64,000 bases of DNA, from NCBI GenBank assembly GCA_039889245.1, contig JAZGVH010000002.1, positions 2,666,001 to 2,730,000 on the forward strand. The letters are read 5' to 3'. The notes below the pieces were generated by a model. The model searched no databases, was not told the origin of the DNA, and saw only the letters and a list, made by a program, of their open reading frames with translations. This document shows, in pieces, positions 26,341 to 36,494 of this stretch (position 1 is its first letter; the number at the start of each line of letters is the position of its first letter). The translations under genes were made by a program, and so were the position numbers. The DNA comes from Dermatophilaceae bacterium Soc4.6 (lineage in GTDB: Bacteria; Actinomycetota; Actinomycetes; Actinomycetales; Dermatophilaceae).

Positions 26341-28903
26341 TCACCGCCCACCCGCCGACTCACCCGGCGTCCACGATCGGCCCGTGCGGTGGTCACCGCC
26401 CTGGGCGCCGCTCTCGCGCTCGTCGTCGTCGCCGGCGCGCCGGTGCTCGCAGCTGGCTCCCCCACCCCGCTCACCGGCGCGGCCGCCCGCGAGGCGGCCG
26501 CCCACGCCCGGGTCGCCGCCGCCCAGGCCGCGAAGGCCGGTGACTCTCCCGGTGAGGACGGCGACGCCCTCGAGGTCGCCGACCGCGCGGAGGAGTTCGC
26601 GCACGAGCGCTCCGCCCCCGCCGAGAGCGTCTCGGCCGCGGCCGTCCTCGCCGCCCGGGCGGCGGCCCAGCGGATGGCGCCGGCGTCAGCCCGCGTCACC
26701 GAGGTGACCACCGCCGCCTAACAACGCGAACCCGAGCGGGTACACCGACCTCGAGTGGTCGAACAGCGGGTCCGGCTTCGGCACGGTCAGCGGCCGCGTC
26801 ACGGCGCTCGCGACCGACGGGCGCTGGCTCTACGCCGGCGCCGCCGACGGCGGGGTCTGGCGCTCACCGGACGGAGGCGCGACCTGGCAGCCGGTGTGGG
26901 ACTCCATGCCCAGCCTCTCGGTCGGCAGCCTCCTGGTCGACTCGTCCCACGACCTGTGGGTCGGCACGGGCGAGGCCAACACCAACCAGGACTCCTACCT
27001 CGGGGTCGGGGTCTACCGCTCGGTCGACCACGGTCGCACCTACGCCCGCGTCGGTGGCAGCGAGCTGCTCAACGCGCAGGTCTACCGGCTGCGCGACGCC
27101 GGCGACGGCTGGGTCTTCGCCGCCACGAGCCGCGGCCTGTGGCGCCACCGCTCGACGACGACGACCGGTGCCTGGCAGCTCGTGCTGAAGCCCGACCCCA
27201 ACCCCACCGGCTCGCCCTACCTCACCTCGATCATCACCGACGTCGTCGTGCGCCCCGGCACCTCAGGTGCTGACGTCACCGCGGTGCTCGGGTGGCGCAA
27301 CGGCTCGTCCTACAACGGCTTCTACCGCTCGACCTCCGGCGGAGGGGCGGGCTCCTTCACCGCCTACGCGCCCACCGGCGCCATCGACGCGAGCGACATC
27401 GGTCGCACGACGATGCAGTATGCCGCGGACGGCTCCCGCCTCTACGCGATCGTCGAGTCGCCGCGCAAGCTGCTGGCCGGTCGGGCGACCAACCTGCAGG
27501 GCGTCTTCGTCTCGACCACCGGTGACCCCCGTGGCCCTTGGTCGCTGCTGGCCGACTCGGCCAAGCTCGGGGCCTCGGGCTCGGCTCTCGAACACGGCTC
27601 GCCGGGCTACCACGTCGGTATCCAGTCCTGGTACAACCAGGCCCTGCTCGTCGATCCAGCGGACGCGCAGCACGTCTACGTCAGCCTCGAGGAGGTCTTC
27701 CAGACCACCGACGGCGGGGCGACCTTCACCACTGCCAGCCCCTACTGGAACTTCGGACTCGCCTGCGGCACCGGCTGCCCGAAGACCACGCACCCCGACC
27801 AGCACGCGCTCGCGGCCATGGCCGACGGGCAGGTCGTCATCGGGAACGACGGCGGGGTCTACTCCCGCCCCCTGACGGTGTCCGGCTACGGCCGATGGAC
27901 CGACCACAACACCGGCCTGCGCACCCTGCAGTTCTACGACGCCAGGGCTGGAGCCGCGGCGCCGGGGACGGTCGGATACTGGGGAGGGTTGCAGGACAAC
28001 GGGACTGCCAAGATCGGACCCAACGGCGGCGCCGTCGAGCCGGCCGGTGGCGACGGCGGCATGGTCATCACCGACCCGCGCAGCTTTGCGCGGATGGTGG
28101 GGGAGTACACCAACCTGCTGATGTACCGCACGAGCGACGGCGGCCACTCCTACACGACCTTCAGCCCCGTCTGCGGCACCTACACCGGCGCCGACTGCGA
28201 CCCGGTGGCCCGCTTCATCGCGCCCCTGGCCTCCGACGTGCACGACTCGAACCACTGGGTCGTCGGTGGCTCGGCGGTGTGGGACACCGTCAAGGGCTGG
28301 GGCACCAGCTGTGCCGGAGCGACCTGCGACTTCACCCGTGCGCACGACCTGGGTCTCGACGCGGCCGGCGGTCACAACCAGTCGACCGCCATCGCCGTGA
28401 GCGGCGTGACGACGTATGCCGGGTGGATCGGTGGTGGGGGCAACCCCGGCCCGGCCTATGCCTCGGGTATCGACACGAACTACGGCGGCACGTGGCGCCG
28501 GATCGCGGCACCCAACCTGCCGCAGCGCTACGTCGCAGGACTCACCGTCGACCCGGCCGCCCCGGCCCACGTCTACGCCGTCTACAACGGCTACTCGCGA
28601 CGGTGGATCCCCGGTGGCGGCCAGGGCGTCGTCTTCGAGTCACGTGACGGAGGCAGCACCTGGGCCGACATCAGCGGCAACCTGCCCGACACCCCCGGCG
28701 ACGCCCTCGCCGTGGTGGCCGGGCAGCTCGTCCTCGGCACGGACACCGGGCTCTTCACGGCGAGCGCCTCGACTCCGACCCGGTGGGCGCACGTGACGGG
28801 AGTGCCGAACGTCTCGGTCAACAACGTCACCACGTCACCCGACGGACGGGCCGCCGTCGTGGCCACCCATGGCCGTGGCATCTGGGCGGTGACCCCCCGC
28901 TGA
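26341..28903 (+). pseudogene. Secreted BNR/sortilin-like repeat protein, split by a frameshift
   Basis: The first part (26341-26721) encodes a signal peptide (AVVTALGAALALVVVAGAPVLA) and ~85 Ala-rich residues, ending in TAA at 26719. The continuation is in the +1 frame from 26720 (AACAACGCGAAC, NNANPSGYTDLEW) to 28903 and contains repeated Asp-box-like motifs (SPDGGATWQP, TTDGGATFTT, SRDGGSTWAD) of a beta-propeller like sortilin/sialidase-type proteins. Removing the single T at 26719 would join the frames into one protein of ~853 residues. Either a real mutation, a sequencing error or recoding could explain it; no slippery heptamer is evident. A possible internal start at GTG 26894 would lose the first blade. 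Confidence 0.75.
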
Positions 28904-28937
28904 CGCCGGAGGGCAGCCCGCCCACCCCACGTCTGAC

Positions 28938-28977
28938 CGGACTCGTCGGTCCCACCTGGGTGGGGCCGACGAGTCCG
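28938..28977 (+). terminator. Strong hairpin terminator after the BNR gene
   Basis: A 19-bp stem with one G-U pair (CGGACTCGTCGGTCCCACC against its complement) and a two-base turn, 35 bp after the stop at 28903. No T-tract follows, which is common in high-GC actinobacteria. Confidence 0.65.
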
Positions 28978-29244
28978 TTCGTGGTCGGCCGACCGGTCAT
29001 CCGGATCGATCGGACCGCAGCAGTGCTGCAGACAGGGTCGACACCCCTGCATCCGGGTCGCGCTGCCGTTGGCCGCGCGTCAGCCGTGGCCCCGGCTTCC
29101 AGCCAGCACCGGGCCTGCGCGGTCCGCGCCTGACCCGCACCGGACTCGCAAGGCCGGCCTCACGACCGACGGAACCAGCTCCACGGCGGCGTACCCCGCA
29201 GCAGTAGCGGGTGAGACGGACTTGCCGATTGATAACTCGATCTT

Positions 29245-29270
29245 GGAACATGGATAACCAGATGTGAGTT
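29245..29270 (+). promoter_or_regulatory. SigR/SigH-like promoter for cysK
   Basis: GGAAC (29245-29249) and GTT (29268-29270) are separated by exactly 18 bp, matching the GGGAAT-N18-GTT consensus of the thiol-oxidative-stress sigma factors SigR/SigH. The predicted start near 29277 leaves a leader of ~57 bases before cysK GTG 29334. Control of cysteine synthesis by this sigma would fit its thiol-homeostasis role. The rest of 28978-29244 shows no gene. Confidence 0.45.
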
Positions 29271-29333
29271 CTCATGGGGGAGACCCCCCAGCACGCCCTC
29301 CGCGACGTGACGACAGAAAAGGCGAGACACACC

Positions 29334-30263
29334 GTGCCCATCCACGACGACGTGACCAAGCTCATCGGCAACACCCCCCTCGTGCGGCTCAACAAGGTGA
29401 CCGACGGGGCGAAGGCCACCGTGGCGGCCAAGCTCGAGTTCTACAACCCGGCGAGCTCCGTCAAGGACCGCATCGGCGTCGCCATCGTCGACGCCGCCGA
29501 GGCGTCCGGGCAGCTCAAGCCCGGGGGCACGCTCATCGAGGCGACCTCGGGCAACACCGGCATCGCCCTGGCCATGGTCGGGGCGGCCCGCGGCTACCGG
29601 GTCGTGCTCACCATGCCCGAGTCGATGAGCAAGGAGCGCCGGGCGCTGCTGCGCGCCTTCGGCGCCGAGCTCGTCCTCACCGACCCGGCCACCGGCATGA
29701 AGGGCGCGGTCGCGCGCTCAGAGGAGCTGGCGGCCGAGCGGGGCGGCGTCCTCGCCCGTCAGTTCGCCAACGAGGCCAACCCGGCGATCCACCGCGCGAC
29801 CACGGCGCAGGAGATCTGGGACGACACCGACGGCCGGGTCGACATCGTCGTGGCCGGCATCGGCACCGGCGGCACGATCACCGGGGTGGGGCAGGGCCTC
29901 AAGGCGCTCAACCCCGCCATCTCGATGATCGCGGTCGAGCCCCTCGAGTCGCCGATCCTCAACGGCGGCACACCGGGCCCGCACAAGATCCAGGGCATCG
30001 GGGCCAACTTCGTGCCCGAGATCCTCGACACCCACATCTACGACGAGGTGATCGACATCGACGCGGCAACCTCGGTCGCGTGGGCCCGTCGCGCCGCCAC
30101 CGAGGAGGGTCTGCTCGTCGGCCTCTCCTCCGGTGCCGCCATCGCGGCGGCCGTGCAGGTCGCTCAGCGCCCCGAGAACGAGGGAAAGACCATCGTCGTC
30201 ATCATCCCGAGCTTCGGCGAGCGCTATCTCTCGACGATCCTCTTCGAGGGCCTGGTCGACTGA
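29334..30263 (+). CDS. cysK: Cysteine synthase A (O-acetylserine sulfhydrylase)
   Basis: A 309-residue PLP enzyme converting O-acetylserine and sulfide to cysteine. The PLP lysine lies in [12 protein letters not shown], the substrate loop is [12 protein letters not shown], and the phosphate-binding loop is [15 protein letters not shown] 29334 is chosen because family members begin just before [17 protein letters not shown]; an ATG at 29274 would add 20 residues in the leader. It is followed one base later by cysE, so both steps of cysteine synthesis are coupled. Confidence 0.95.
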   Translation: MPIHDDVTKLIGNTPLVRLNKVTDGAKATVAAKLEFYNPASSVKDRIGVAIVDAAEASGQLKPGGTLIEATSGNTGIALAMVGAARGYRVVLTMPESMSKERRALLRAFGAELVLTDPATGMKGAVARSEELAAERGGVLARQFANEANPAIHRATTAQEIWDDTDGRVDIVVAGIGTGGTITGVGQGLKALNPAISMIAVEPLESPILNGGTPGPHKIQGIGANFVPEILDTHIYDEVIDIDAATSVAWARRAATEEGLLVGLSSGAAIAAAVQVAQRPENEGKTIVVIIPSFGERYLSTILFEGLVD

Positions 30264-30264
30264 C

Positions 30265-30930
30265 GTGCACGACGTCAGGCACCTCTCGTCCCGCCGCCGC
30301 CCCGCCGGTGCCGCCGGCTCACTCGGCGCGCCCAGGCGGGCGAGGGGGGTCCTGACCCGTGCCGTCGTCGAGGTCGTGCAGGACATCGACGCGGCCATCG
30401 CCCGTGACCCCGCGGCCCAGTCCCGCGTCGAGACCTTCCTCGCCTCGCCGGGCCTGCACGCCGTCTGGGGGCACCGGCTCGCGCACCGTCTGTGGCGCGA
30501 CCCGGCCACCCGGCTGCCCGCACGGCTGCTGTCGCAGCTCAACCGCGCGCTCACCGGGGTCGAGATCCATCCCGGCGCGACCATCGGCCGTCGCTTCTTC
30601 ATCGACCACGGCATGGGGGTCGTGATCGGTGAGACGGCGATCGTGGGCGACGACGTGATGATCTACCACCAGGTCACTCTCGGAGGCCGCTCGCTCCAGC
30701 GCGTGAAGCGGCACCCGACCGTCGGGGACCGGGTGACCATCGGCGCGGGCGCCCGGGTGCTCGGCGACATCACCATCGGTGACGACGCCCAGATCGGCGC
30801 GAACTCCGTCGTCACCAAGGACGTGCCGGCGGGCTCGGTGGCCGTGGGGATCCCCGCCCAGATCAGGCAGCCCGTGCCCGGGCTGAGCGCCGAAGAGCTG
30901 CTCGACCAGAGCCCGGCGATCTGGATCTGA
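30265..30930 (+). CDS. cysE: Serine O-acetyltransferase
   Basis: Acetylates serine with acetyl-CoA, supplying cysK. The left-handed beta-helix hexapeptide region ([41 protein letters not shown] is its core, spanning ~30565-30690) contains the catalytic Asp-His of IDHGMG and His of YHQVTLGG. The start is uncertain: GTG 30265 directly after cysK adds a ~30-residue Arg-rich leader; the conserved part begins near [19 protein letters not shown]. The C-terminus differs from cysK-binding CysE tails but ends in Ile (PAIWI), as needed for cysteine synthase complex formation. Confidence 0.93.
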   Translation: MHDVRHLSSRRRPAGAAGSLGAPRRARGVLTRAVVEVVQDIDAAIARDPAAQSRVETFLASPGLHAVWGHRLAHRLWRDPATRLPARLLSQLNRALTGVEIHPGATIGRRFFIDHGMGVVIGETAIVGDDVMIYHQVTLGGRSLQRVKRHPTVGDRVTIGAGARVLGDITIGDDAQIGANSVVTKDVPAGSVAVGIPAQIRQPVPGLSAEELLDQSPAIWI

Positions 30931-31057
30931 GGCACGGGGGGCGTCCGCCCCAGGCCCGAAACTGCCCTGTGGACAACGGATTTGGCCCCCTGGACCACTG
31001 ACATGCTGGTCACACCCGTTGGCACTCGACGGCGGTGGCAGGTCAGGGGGGCAGACG

Positions 31058-31381
31058 GTGTTCGCAATGGATCCGCAGGCCGTGCGGTCGGTCGGTGCGA
31101 GCGTGGGAGACCTGGGCCCGTCGGCCCAGATGATCGCCCGCGAGCTCGAGAGCCTGCACCTGCCGCCGGCAGCCGACGGTAGGGGCGCCGGTCCCGAGAT
31201 CGCACCGGTGCTCGCGGTCTGGTCCGACGGCCTGCGAGCCCTCGGCACCGAGCTCCTCCTGCTCGAGCAGCGGTGCGCGCAGTCGGCCCGAGACGTCGAG
31301 GCGCAGGAGGACCGGGCCCGTCACCGGTTTGCGGGGCTGTCGGCTGGGGCCGCTGGCCGATCAGTGCGCGGCGGTGTCTGA
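31058..31381 (+). CDS. WXG100-like small helical protein
   Basis: A 107-residue helical protein (MDPQAVRSVGASVGDLGPSAQMI... LAVWSDGLRALGTELLLLEQ) of the size and helix-hairpin look of ESX-type substrates or their partners, with the central WSDGL in place of a strict WxG. GTG 31058 has a G-rich ribosome site; ATG 31067 is alternative. Its stop overlaps the next start (TGATG), so the pair is co-translated, as with WXG-like/DUF1023 pairs in other actinobacteria. Confidence 0.6.
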   Translation: MFAMDPQAVRSVGASVGDLGPSAQMIARELESLHLPPAADGRGAGPEIAPVLAVWSDGLRALGTELLLLEQRCAQSARDVEAQEDRARHRFAGLSAGAAGRSVRGGV

Positions 31382-33270
31382 TGCGGGCACCGCAGCCGGA
31401 TGAGGGTGGCCACTACGCGCTGATCGGCGACGACCCTCGGGCCGTCAGGACGCTGGAGCGGAGCGTCGACGACGCCGCCCGGGGCCTGCACCGGCTGGCC
31501 GCCTCGGTGTCCGCTGCCGTGCCTCGGCTGCTCGCGGCGTGGCCCGAAGGGCCGGCCGGTGAGGCGGCCGCCCATGACGTCGGGGTCACCGCCGACTACG
31601 TGGCCCGTGCCCCCGCCGTCCTCGAGAGCGCGGCCCAGGCCCTCGGCTCCTACGCCGACGCGCTCGTGGTGGTCGGCCGCCGGGTCGAGGACCTCGGCCG
31701 AGCACACGACCTGCTGGCACCGGCCGAGGCGACCCTCGGCGGCATACCTCTGCCGCCGCCGCCCGAGCGGCTGCTCGAGTGGGAGGTCGCCGACAGCGAC
31801 CTGGCTCTGGCCCGTTCGCGCAGCGGCTTCCGCTCCACCACCGAGATCGACCTGGCGTATGCCGCGCTGGCCCGTCAGGTCGAGCGGCACCGCGACGAGT
31901 GCGCCGGAGCCCTCGAGCGGCTGGCGGCCACCGACACCCTGCTGGGATCGGTGCGGGGTGCGTCGGCGCTCGCCGGTCAGCTGGTGCTGCTGACGGCGGG
32001 CGGGCTCACCGCGTTCCTGGGGCGAGCCGGTCTGTCCGCCCTCCCGACCTCGCCCGAGCAGGTGCGCGCCTTCTGGGCCACCCTCAGCAGCGCCGAGCGA
32101 GAGACGCTGGTGCGCAACGACCCTCGCATGGTCGGTGCCCTCGCGGGAGTGCCCGTGGTCGACCGCGACCGGGCCAACCGCCTGGTCCGCACGGCGGACG
32201 AGGCGCAGGGCGTGCAGCTGCTGCGGTCGGTGGGGATCGCGGTGCCCACCTCGGTCAGCGGTCTCGACGCGCTGCTCGCCCACCTGTCGCCTGCCCAGGT
32301 CGTCGCGCTCGGGTCGCTGCCCGGCCCCTGGGGCGCGGGCCGGATGCTGCTGCCCGAGGTGAAGCGGCGTCTGGGGGTCTACCGCAACGCGCTCGCGGTG
32401 GCTCGTGCCCTCACCGCCGGCCCTGCGGCCTATCTCGTGACCTACGACGCGGCCGCCTACTCCAAGCGGTCGGTCCCCGAGGGGCGGGCCGCCGTAGCCT
32501 ACGGAGACCCCGACACCGCCGAGCACGTCGCGCTGTGCGTGCCCGGGCTCGAGTCGCGTGTGGCCAACCTCGACCAGGTGGGCACGGACGCGGTCGCCCT
32601 GTGGCGTGAGGCCGCAGCGGCCGACCCGGCCGGTGCGACGGCCGTCGTCGCGTGGCAGGGCTACGACGCGCCGGAGTGGACCACCGTGGCCGGGCAGGAC
32701 CGGGCCGAGGTCGGCGGCGCCCTGCTCGCCGCCGATGCCCACGCGCTGACTGTCACCCACCAGGCCGGCGACCCGGTGATCACGGTCGTCGCCCACTCCT
32801 ACGGCAGCACGACAGCCGGCCTGGCGCTGCAGCACCACGGTCTCGCCGCCGACGTCGACCAGGTCGCCCTCATCGGCAGCCCTGGGGTGGGCGGGTCGGC
32901 CCGCGACGTCGCCGACCTCGGTCTGCGGCCCGACCAGCTGCACGTGGCCACCGCCAGCCGAGACCTGATCCACCTCGCGTCCGACACCCTGCTGGGCGCC
33001 GACCCGCTCGACCCGGGCTTCAGAGCCCAGCGCTTCCGCGCCGAGAGCGTCGAGCGAGACGGCCCCGGGCTGCTCGACCTCATCGGCGAGAAGGACCACA
33101 GCCGCTACTACGACCCGGGGTCGGAGTCGCTCTACAGCCTGGCCGACATCGCCAGCGGGCACGCCGACCAGCTCGGCCCCCACGGCATGCTGGCGCGAGC
33201 CCCGACGACCTGGCGCGACCCGGAGCACTCCCGCGAGCCCACGGGCGGACACGAGCACGCGGTGGCGTGA
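31381..33270 (+). CDS. Long protein with C-terminal DUF1023 alpha/beta hydrolase domain
   Basis: A 629-residue protein. Residues ~15-200 are helical (SVDDAARGLHRLAASVSAAVPRLL..., WxxG-like region AAWPEGPAGEAA), resembling a WXG/ESX-type N-terminal domain; residues ~370-600 form the DUF1023 hydrolase fold with nucleophile motif VVAHSYGS (Ser ~468) and LIGSPGVG. Such proteins are thought to be secreted by, or act with, type VII-like systems; no signal peptide is visible. Substrate unknown. ATG 31381 overlaps the previous stop by one base. Confidence 0.8.
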   Translation: MRAPQPDEGGHYALIGDDPRAVRTLERSVDDAARGLHRLAASVSAAVPRLLAAWPEGPAGEAAAHDVGVTADYVARAPAVLESAAQALGSYADALVVVGRRVEDLGRAHDLLAPAEATLGGIPLPPPPERLLEWEVADSDLALARSRSGFRSTTEIDLAYAALARQVERHRDECAGALERLAATDTLLGSVRGASALAGQLVLLTAGGLTAFLGRAGLSALPTSPEQVRAFWATLSSAERETLVRNDPRMVGALAGVPVVDRDRANRLVRTADEAQGVQLLRSVGIAVPTSVSGLDALLAHLSPAQVVALGSLPGPWGAGRMLLPEVKRRLGVYRNALAVARALTAGPAAYLVTYDAAAYSKRSVPEGRAAVAYGDPDTAEHVALCVPGLESRVANLDQVGTDAVALWREAAAADPAGATAVVAWQGYDAPEWTTVAGQDRAEVGGALLAADAHALTVTHQAGDPVITVVAHSYGSTTAGLALQHHGLAADVDQVALIGSPGVGGSARDVADLGLRPDQLHVATASRDLIHLASDTLLGADPLDPGFRAQRFRAESVERDGPGLLDLIGEKDHSRYYDPGSESLYSLADIASGHADQLGPHGMLARAPTTWRDPEHSREPTGGHEHAVA

Positions 33271-33281
33271 GCGTCGGCGGC

Positions 33282-35810
33282 TCAGCCCCGCGCCTGCCCG
33301 GCGGCAGGTGTCGGCGCCGGCGCCGTCCAGGCCGACCCGAAGCAGACGAACGGCGAGGGGTGCTCGAGGTCGTCGTCCGGGCCCTCGGGGTCACGGCTGC
33401 CGTCGACCGCCTGCGCGAGGGCGCTCGCCGAGTCGGCTCCGGCGACGAGCGCACGATGGTAGTGCAGCATCGTCGCGAGGGCGGTGGCGTCGTCGACGCG
33501 CGAGACCGCACTGACGACGCAGGTCGTCCCCAGACTGAGCAGGGCGGCGGTGAGGCCCAGCACCTCGTCTCCAGGCCGGGGTGTGACGAGCCCCAGGTCG
33601 CAGGCCGCCAGCACCACGTGACCGGCGAGGCGGGCGTCCTGCGGCAGGTCGTAGGCGTAGAGGGGCCCACCGGTCAGCGTGATGCTGGAGAAGAGCGGGT
33701 TGCTGCGGTGGTGGGTGCCGTGGGCCGCGATGTGCACGAGGTCGGAGCCCACCAGGGCATCCGTGAGGACGGAGGCGACCCCGTCCTGAGCCGGCACCGA
33801 GACGGTCTCCGCGCCCGCACCCGCCCACAGGCGGGCCACGTCGAGCACCTCGCTCGCGGCGAGCGGCAGACCCGGTCCGGCCACGGCGCCGACGCGCAGC
33901 GGCGTGTCCGACAACGGCCTGCCTCTGGTGGGGGCACGGGCGGCCCCCGAGCCCCGCACCCACGACGTGGCCGAGAGCGCGACCGTCGTCGACCGCCCCC
34001 GCCGTCGGGGCAGCAGCGTCCAGGGCACCGAGGCGAGGGTGCGCGACGGCACGACGACCAGACGCGACGAGTCGGCCAGGCCACTCGGCAGCACGAGGGC
34101 ATCGAGCCGCGCGAGGTCCCGCCGCAGCGAGGCTGCCACGGCTGTGCGCAGCGGTGCCGGAAGGTGCGGCCCCGAGAGCGCGTCGAGGTCGGCCAGCACC
34201 CGGGTGAGCAGGACCTCGACCTCGGCCCAGGGGCCGCGCACCTCGACGGTGCAGCGCGGTCCCCGCACCGTGACCGCGAGCAGCTGCTGGTCGAGCACGA
34301 CGTAGGCCACGAGGTCGCTCCCGGTCGCGGCGAGGACCGGTCGCACCTCGCGCAGTCGCGCCTCGGGGCGGGAGCGGCCGTCACCACGCAGCTGCCACTC
34401 GCGCTCGCGCACGGCCTGCTGCAGCCGCCGCTGTCGTCGTCGCAGCCCGTCGACCCGAGCCTCCGGTGGCGCGCCGCGTAGGTCCTCCGCGACCAGCCGC
34501 AGCTCGGTGAGCAGCCCGGCCAGGCCGTCGTCGTCGGGTGGGGTGACCGCGGTGCGGCGGTGCGACATCGCCCGCCAGCGCTCGAGGGCGTCGAAGACGC
34601 GCGATCCGGAGCCCGACTCCAGGGCCAGGCGCACGTCGAGCTCGGCGAGGCGTCGCCCGTGCACCGCCATGGCGGTGCGCAGGTCGAGACTGTGGTGGCG
34701 GGCCTGCTCGCGCGCGAGGGTCGTCAGTCCCGCTCGCAGCTCGCGGCGCGCCGTCGTCCGGTCCTGCGTGGCCGTCGCGACCTGCGCCCGCACGAGGTGC
34801 TGGTGCAGGCGTGAGCTCAGCGCGTCGTCGGCGCGCCCGGCACCGGCGAGCTCGAGGAGGCTGCTCGCCTCCACCACCCGTCCCAGCCGCAGGTTGGCCT
34901 CGGCGGCCAGCAGCAGCGACCTCGGGTCCGGGGGGTCGGTGGGCGCGTCGGTGGCACCCCGGGTCACCTCCCGCACCACCCGGGTCGCACCGTGTCCTCC
35001 GGGGGGCGAGTCGAGCTGGGCCTGCCACCGGGTGACGTCGGCGCGGGTCGCCCACCCAGCGGCGCCGCGGCGGACGAACTCGCGCTTGGCCCGGGTGGAG
35101 TGCGCGACGGCCGCTTCCCAGTTGCCCTGCAGCAGGGCGAGCTGGGCGCGCTCGAGCTGGGTCTCGGCCAGGTCCTGACCGGCCCGCTCGCTCCTGAGCA
35201 GGGTGACGGCCGAGGCGAGGGAGGCCTCGGCGTCGGCGAGCAGGCCGGCCTCCATCAGCACCCGCGCGCGGTCGAGCAGCCAGACGCTGCGGGAGACGGG
35301 CACGTCGAGCGCGTCGGCCCGGGCCATCGTGTCGAGGGCCCGGGGCAGGTCGCCCGCGAGGAACTCGGCGTACCCGAGGTTGTGACGGGCCTTGAACTCC
35401 ACCTGCCCGTCACCAGTGGCAGCAGCGAGCTCGATGCTGCGGGACAGGTCGGCCCGTGCCGCCGCGAGGTCGCGGCGGAAGAGGTGGACGGTGCCGCGGT
35501 TGAGCAGCAGCGACCCGCGCTCGCGCTCCGGCAGGTGCCCCTCGAGCGCGACCGCGAGGTCGAGCTCGACCAGTGAGCCCCGCAGGTCGCCCCCGCGGAT
35601 GAGGATGAGGCCCCGCAGGTCGTGGGCGAGGGCGACGACCTCCGGCGTGCCGCTCTCCTGCGCCGCCAGGAGGGCGGCGGAGACCGACTCCCGGCTGCGG
35701 TCGAGGCCGTGCAGCTCGAAGTCGGAGAAGGCCAGGGTCAGCAGCAGCCGAGCCCGCCCGCGCAGGGCCGCGACGGCGAGGTCGTCGGCGTCTGAGGTCG
35801 CGGCCGGCAC
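33282..35810 (-). CDS. TPR-repeat protein with C-terminal CHAT protease domain
   Basis: An 842-residue protein. The first ~450 residues are tandem helical TPR-like repeats (e.g. GSLLLNRGTVHLFRRDLAAARADL; ARHNLGYAEFLAGDLPRALDTMA). The C-terminal ~200 residues are a CHAT (caspase HetF-associated with TPR) domain with catalytic His in VHIAAHGTHH (~697) and Cys in VVLAACDLG (~735), and the AxLLSLGTTCVVSAVSRV segment. CHAT enzymes are caspase/separase-like Cys proteases. The start is unclear: the frame is open back to 35951 with TPR-like sequence (LQQADELHRLARASNDAGHPARGAQLARRGLRLL) but no ATG/GTG there; GTG 35810 is the first standard start. Last gene of the subtilase-sigma operon. Confidence 0.85.
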   Translation of the reverse strand: MPAATSDADDLAVAALRGRARLLLTLAFSDFELHGLDRSRESVSAALLAAQESGTPEVVALAHDLRGLILIRGGDLRGSLVELDLAVALEGHLPERERGSLLLNRGTVHLFRRDLAAARADLSRSIELAAATGDGQVEFKARHNLGYAEFLAGDLPRALDTMARADALDVPVSRSVWLLDRARVLMEAGLLADAEASLASAVTLLRSERAGQDLAETQLERAQLALLQGNWEAAVAHSTRAKREFVRRGAAGWATRADVTRWQAQLDSPPGGHGATRVVREVTRGATDAPTDPPDPRSLLLAAEANLRLGRVVEASSLLELAGAGRADDALSSRLHQHLVRAQVATATQDRTTARRELRAGLTTLAREQARHHSLDLRTAMAVHGRRLAELDVRLALESGSGSRVFDALERWRAMSHRRTAVTPPDDDGLAGLLTELRLVAEDLRGAPPEARVDGLRRRQRRLQQAVREREWQLRGDGRSRPEARLREVRPVLAATGSDLVAYVVLDQQLLAVTVRGPRCTVEVRGPWAEVEVLLTRVLADLDALSGPHLPAPLRTAVAASLRRDLARLDALVLPSGLADSSRLVVVPSRTLASVPWTLLPRRRGRSTTVALSATSWVRGSGAARAPTRGRPLSDTPLRVGAVAGPGLPLAASEVLDVARLWAGAGAETVSVPAQDGVASVLTDALVGSDLVHIAAHGTHHRSNPLFSSITLTGGPLYAYDLPQDARLAGHVVLAACDLGLVTPRPGDEVLGLTAALLSLGTTCVVSAVSRVDDATALATMLHYHRALVAGADSASALAQAVDGSRDPEGPDDDLEHPSPFVCFGSAWTAPAPTPAAGQARG

Positions 35811-35951
35811 CTCCCCGCTCAGGAGCCGCAGACCCCGCCGGGCGAGCTGCGCCCCCCGCGCGGGGTGACCGGCGTCGTTCGAGGCGCGGGCGAGCCGGTG
35901 CAGCTCATCCGCCTGCTGGAGGTGCTCGCTCGTCGGGGGCGTCGCGACCGC

Positions 35952-36494
35952 TCAGATCTCGAGCGCCGGGGTGACGACCGGCCGCTGGCCGCTGGTGGGG
36001 TCACCCGGACGCAGGACCAGCTGCGCCATGCCGTGCTCGACCTGGTCGAAGACGAAGCGCCCGTCCTCGTCGGCCGTGGTGTGGTGGCTGCGGTCGCCGA
36101 GCCGCAGCTCGACCCGCAGGCCCGCACCCGGGGCCGCCCAGCCGTCGAGGCGCACCGACGCCGCGTCGACGGGGGTGATGGTGACCATGGTGGTCACCGT
36201 ATCGCTCGTGAAGGTCACCGAGTGGGCCTTCTGCGCGCCGTCGACCCGGTCGAGGTCCGACCTCGACACGAGCTCTGGCGCGCCCGTGCGCTGCAGCTGG
36301 GCGACCTCCGCCTCCAGGTGGTCGAGCGAGATGGCGAACTGCACCCGCTCGACCAGTCCCGCGGGCACGGGGTCACGTCGCTCGTGCACCGCGCGCAGCA
36401 CGGTGAGGGCGACCTCGTCGAGGGTGTCGATGGAGCCGGCGGCGGCGGCGTCGAGCGCGGCGTCCGCGGCATACGGGTCGAGGTGGTCGGTCAT
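35952..36494 (-). CDS. Unknown protein between sigma factor and CHAT protease
   Basis: A 180-residue cytoplasmic protein: acidic helical N-terminus (MTDHLDPYAADAALDAAAAGSID...), a coiled-coil-like middle (FAISLDHLEAEVAQLQR) and a beta-rich C-terminus (LRVELRLGDRSHHTTADEDGRFVFDQV) like a carboxypeptidase-regulatory or Ig-type sandwich. It overlaps the sigma gene by four bases (ATGA) and abuts the CHAT gene. Place and size would suit an anti-sigma or an adaptor for the proteases; that is inference, as no zinc-binding HCC motif is present. Confidence 0.7.
   Translation of the reverse strand: MTDHLDPYAADAALDAAAAGSIDTLDEVALTVLRAVHERRDPVPAGLVERVQFAISLDHLEAEVAQLQRTGAPELVSRSDLDRVDGAQKAHSVTFTSDTVTTMVTITPVDAASVRLDGWAAPGAGLRVELRLGDRSHHTTADEDGRFVFDQVEHGMAQLVLRPGDPTSGQRPVVTPALEI

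Noticed and set aside
26894-28903. Independent gene starting at GTG 26894
   Set aside because: Coding sequence of the same protein extends upstream to 26720 in this frame, and the signal peptide is in the preceding frame, so a frameshifted single gene fits better.
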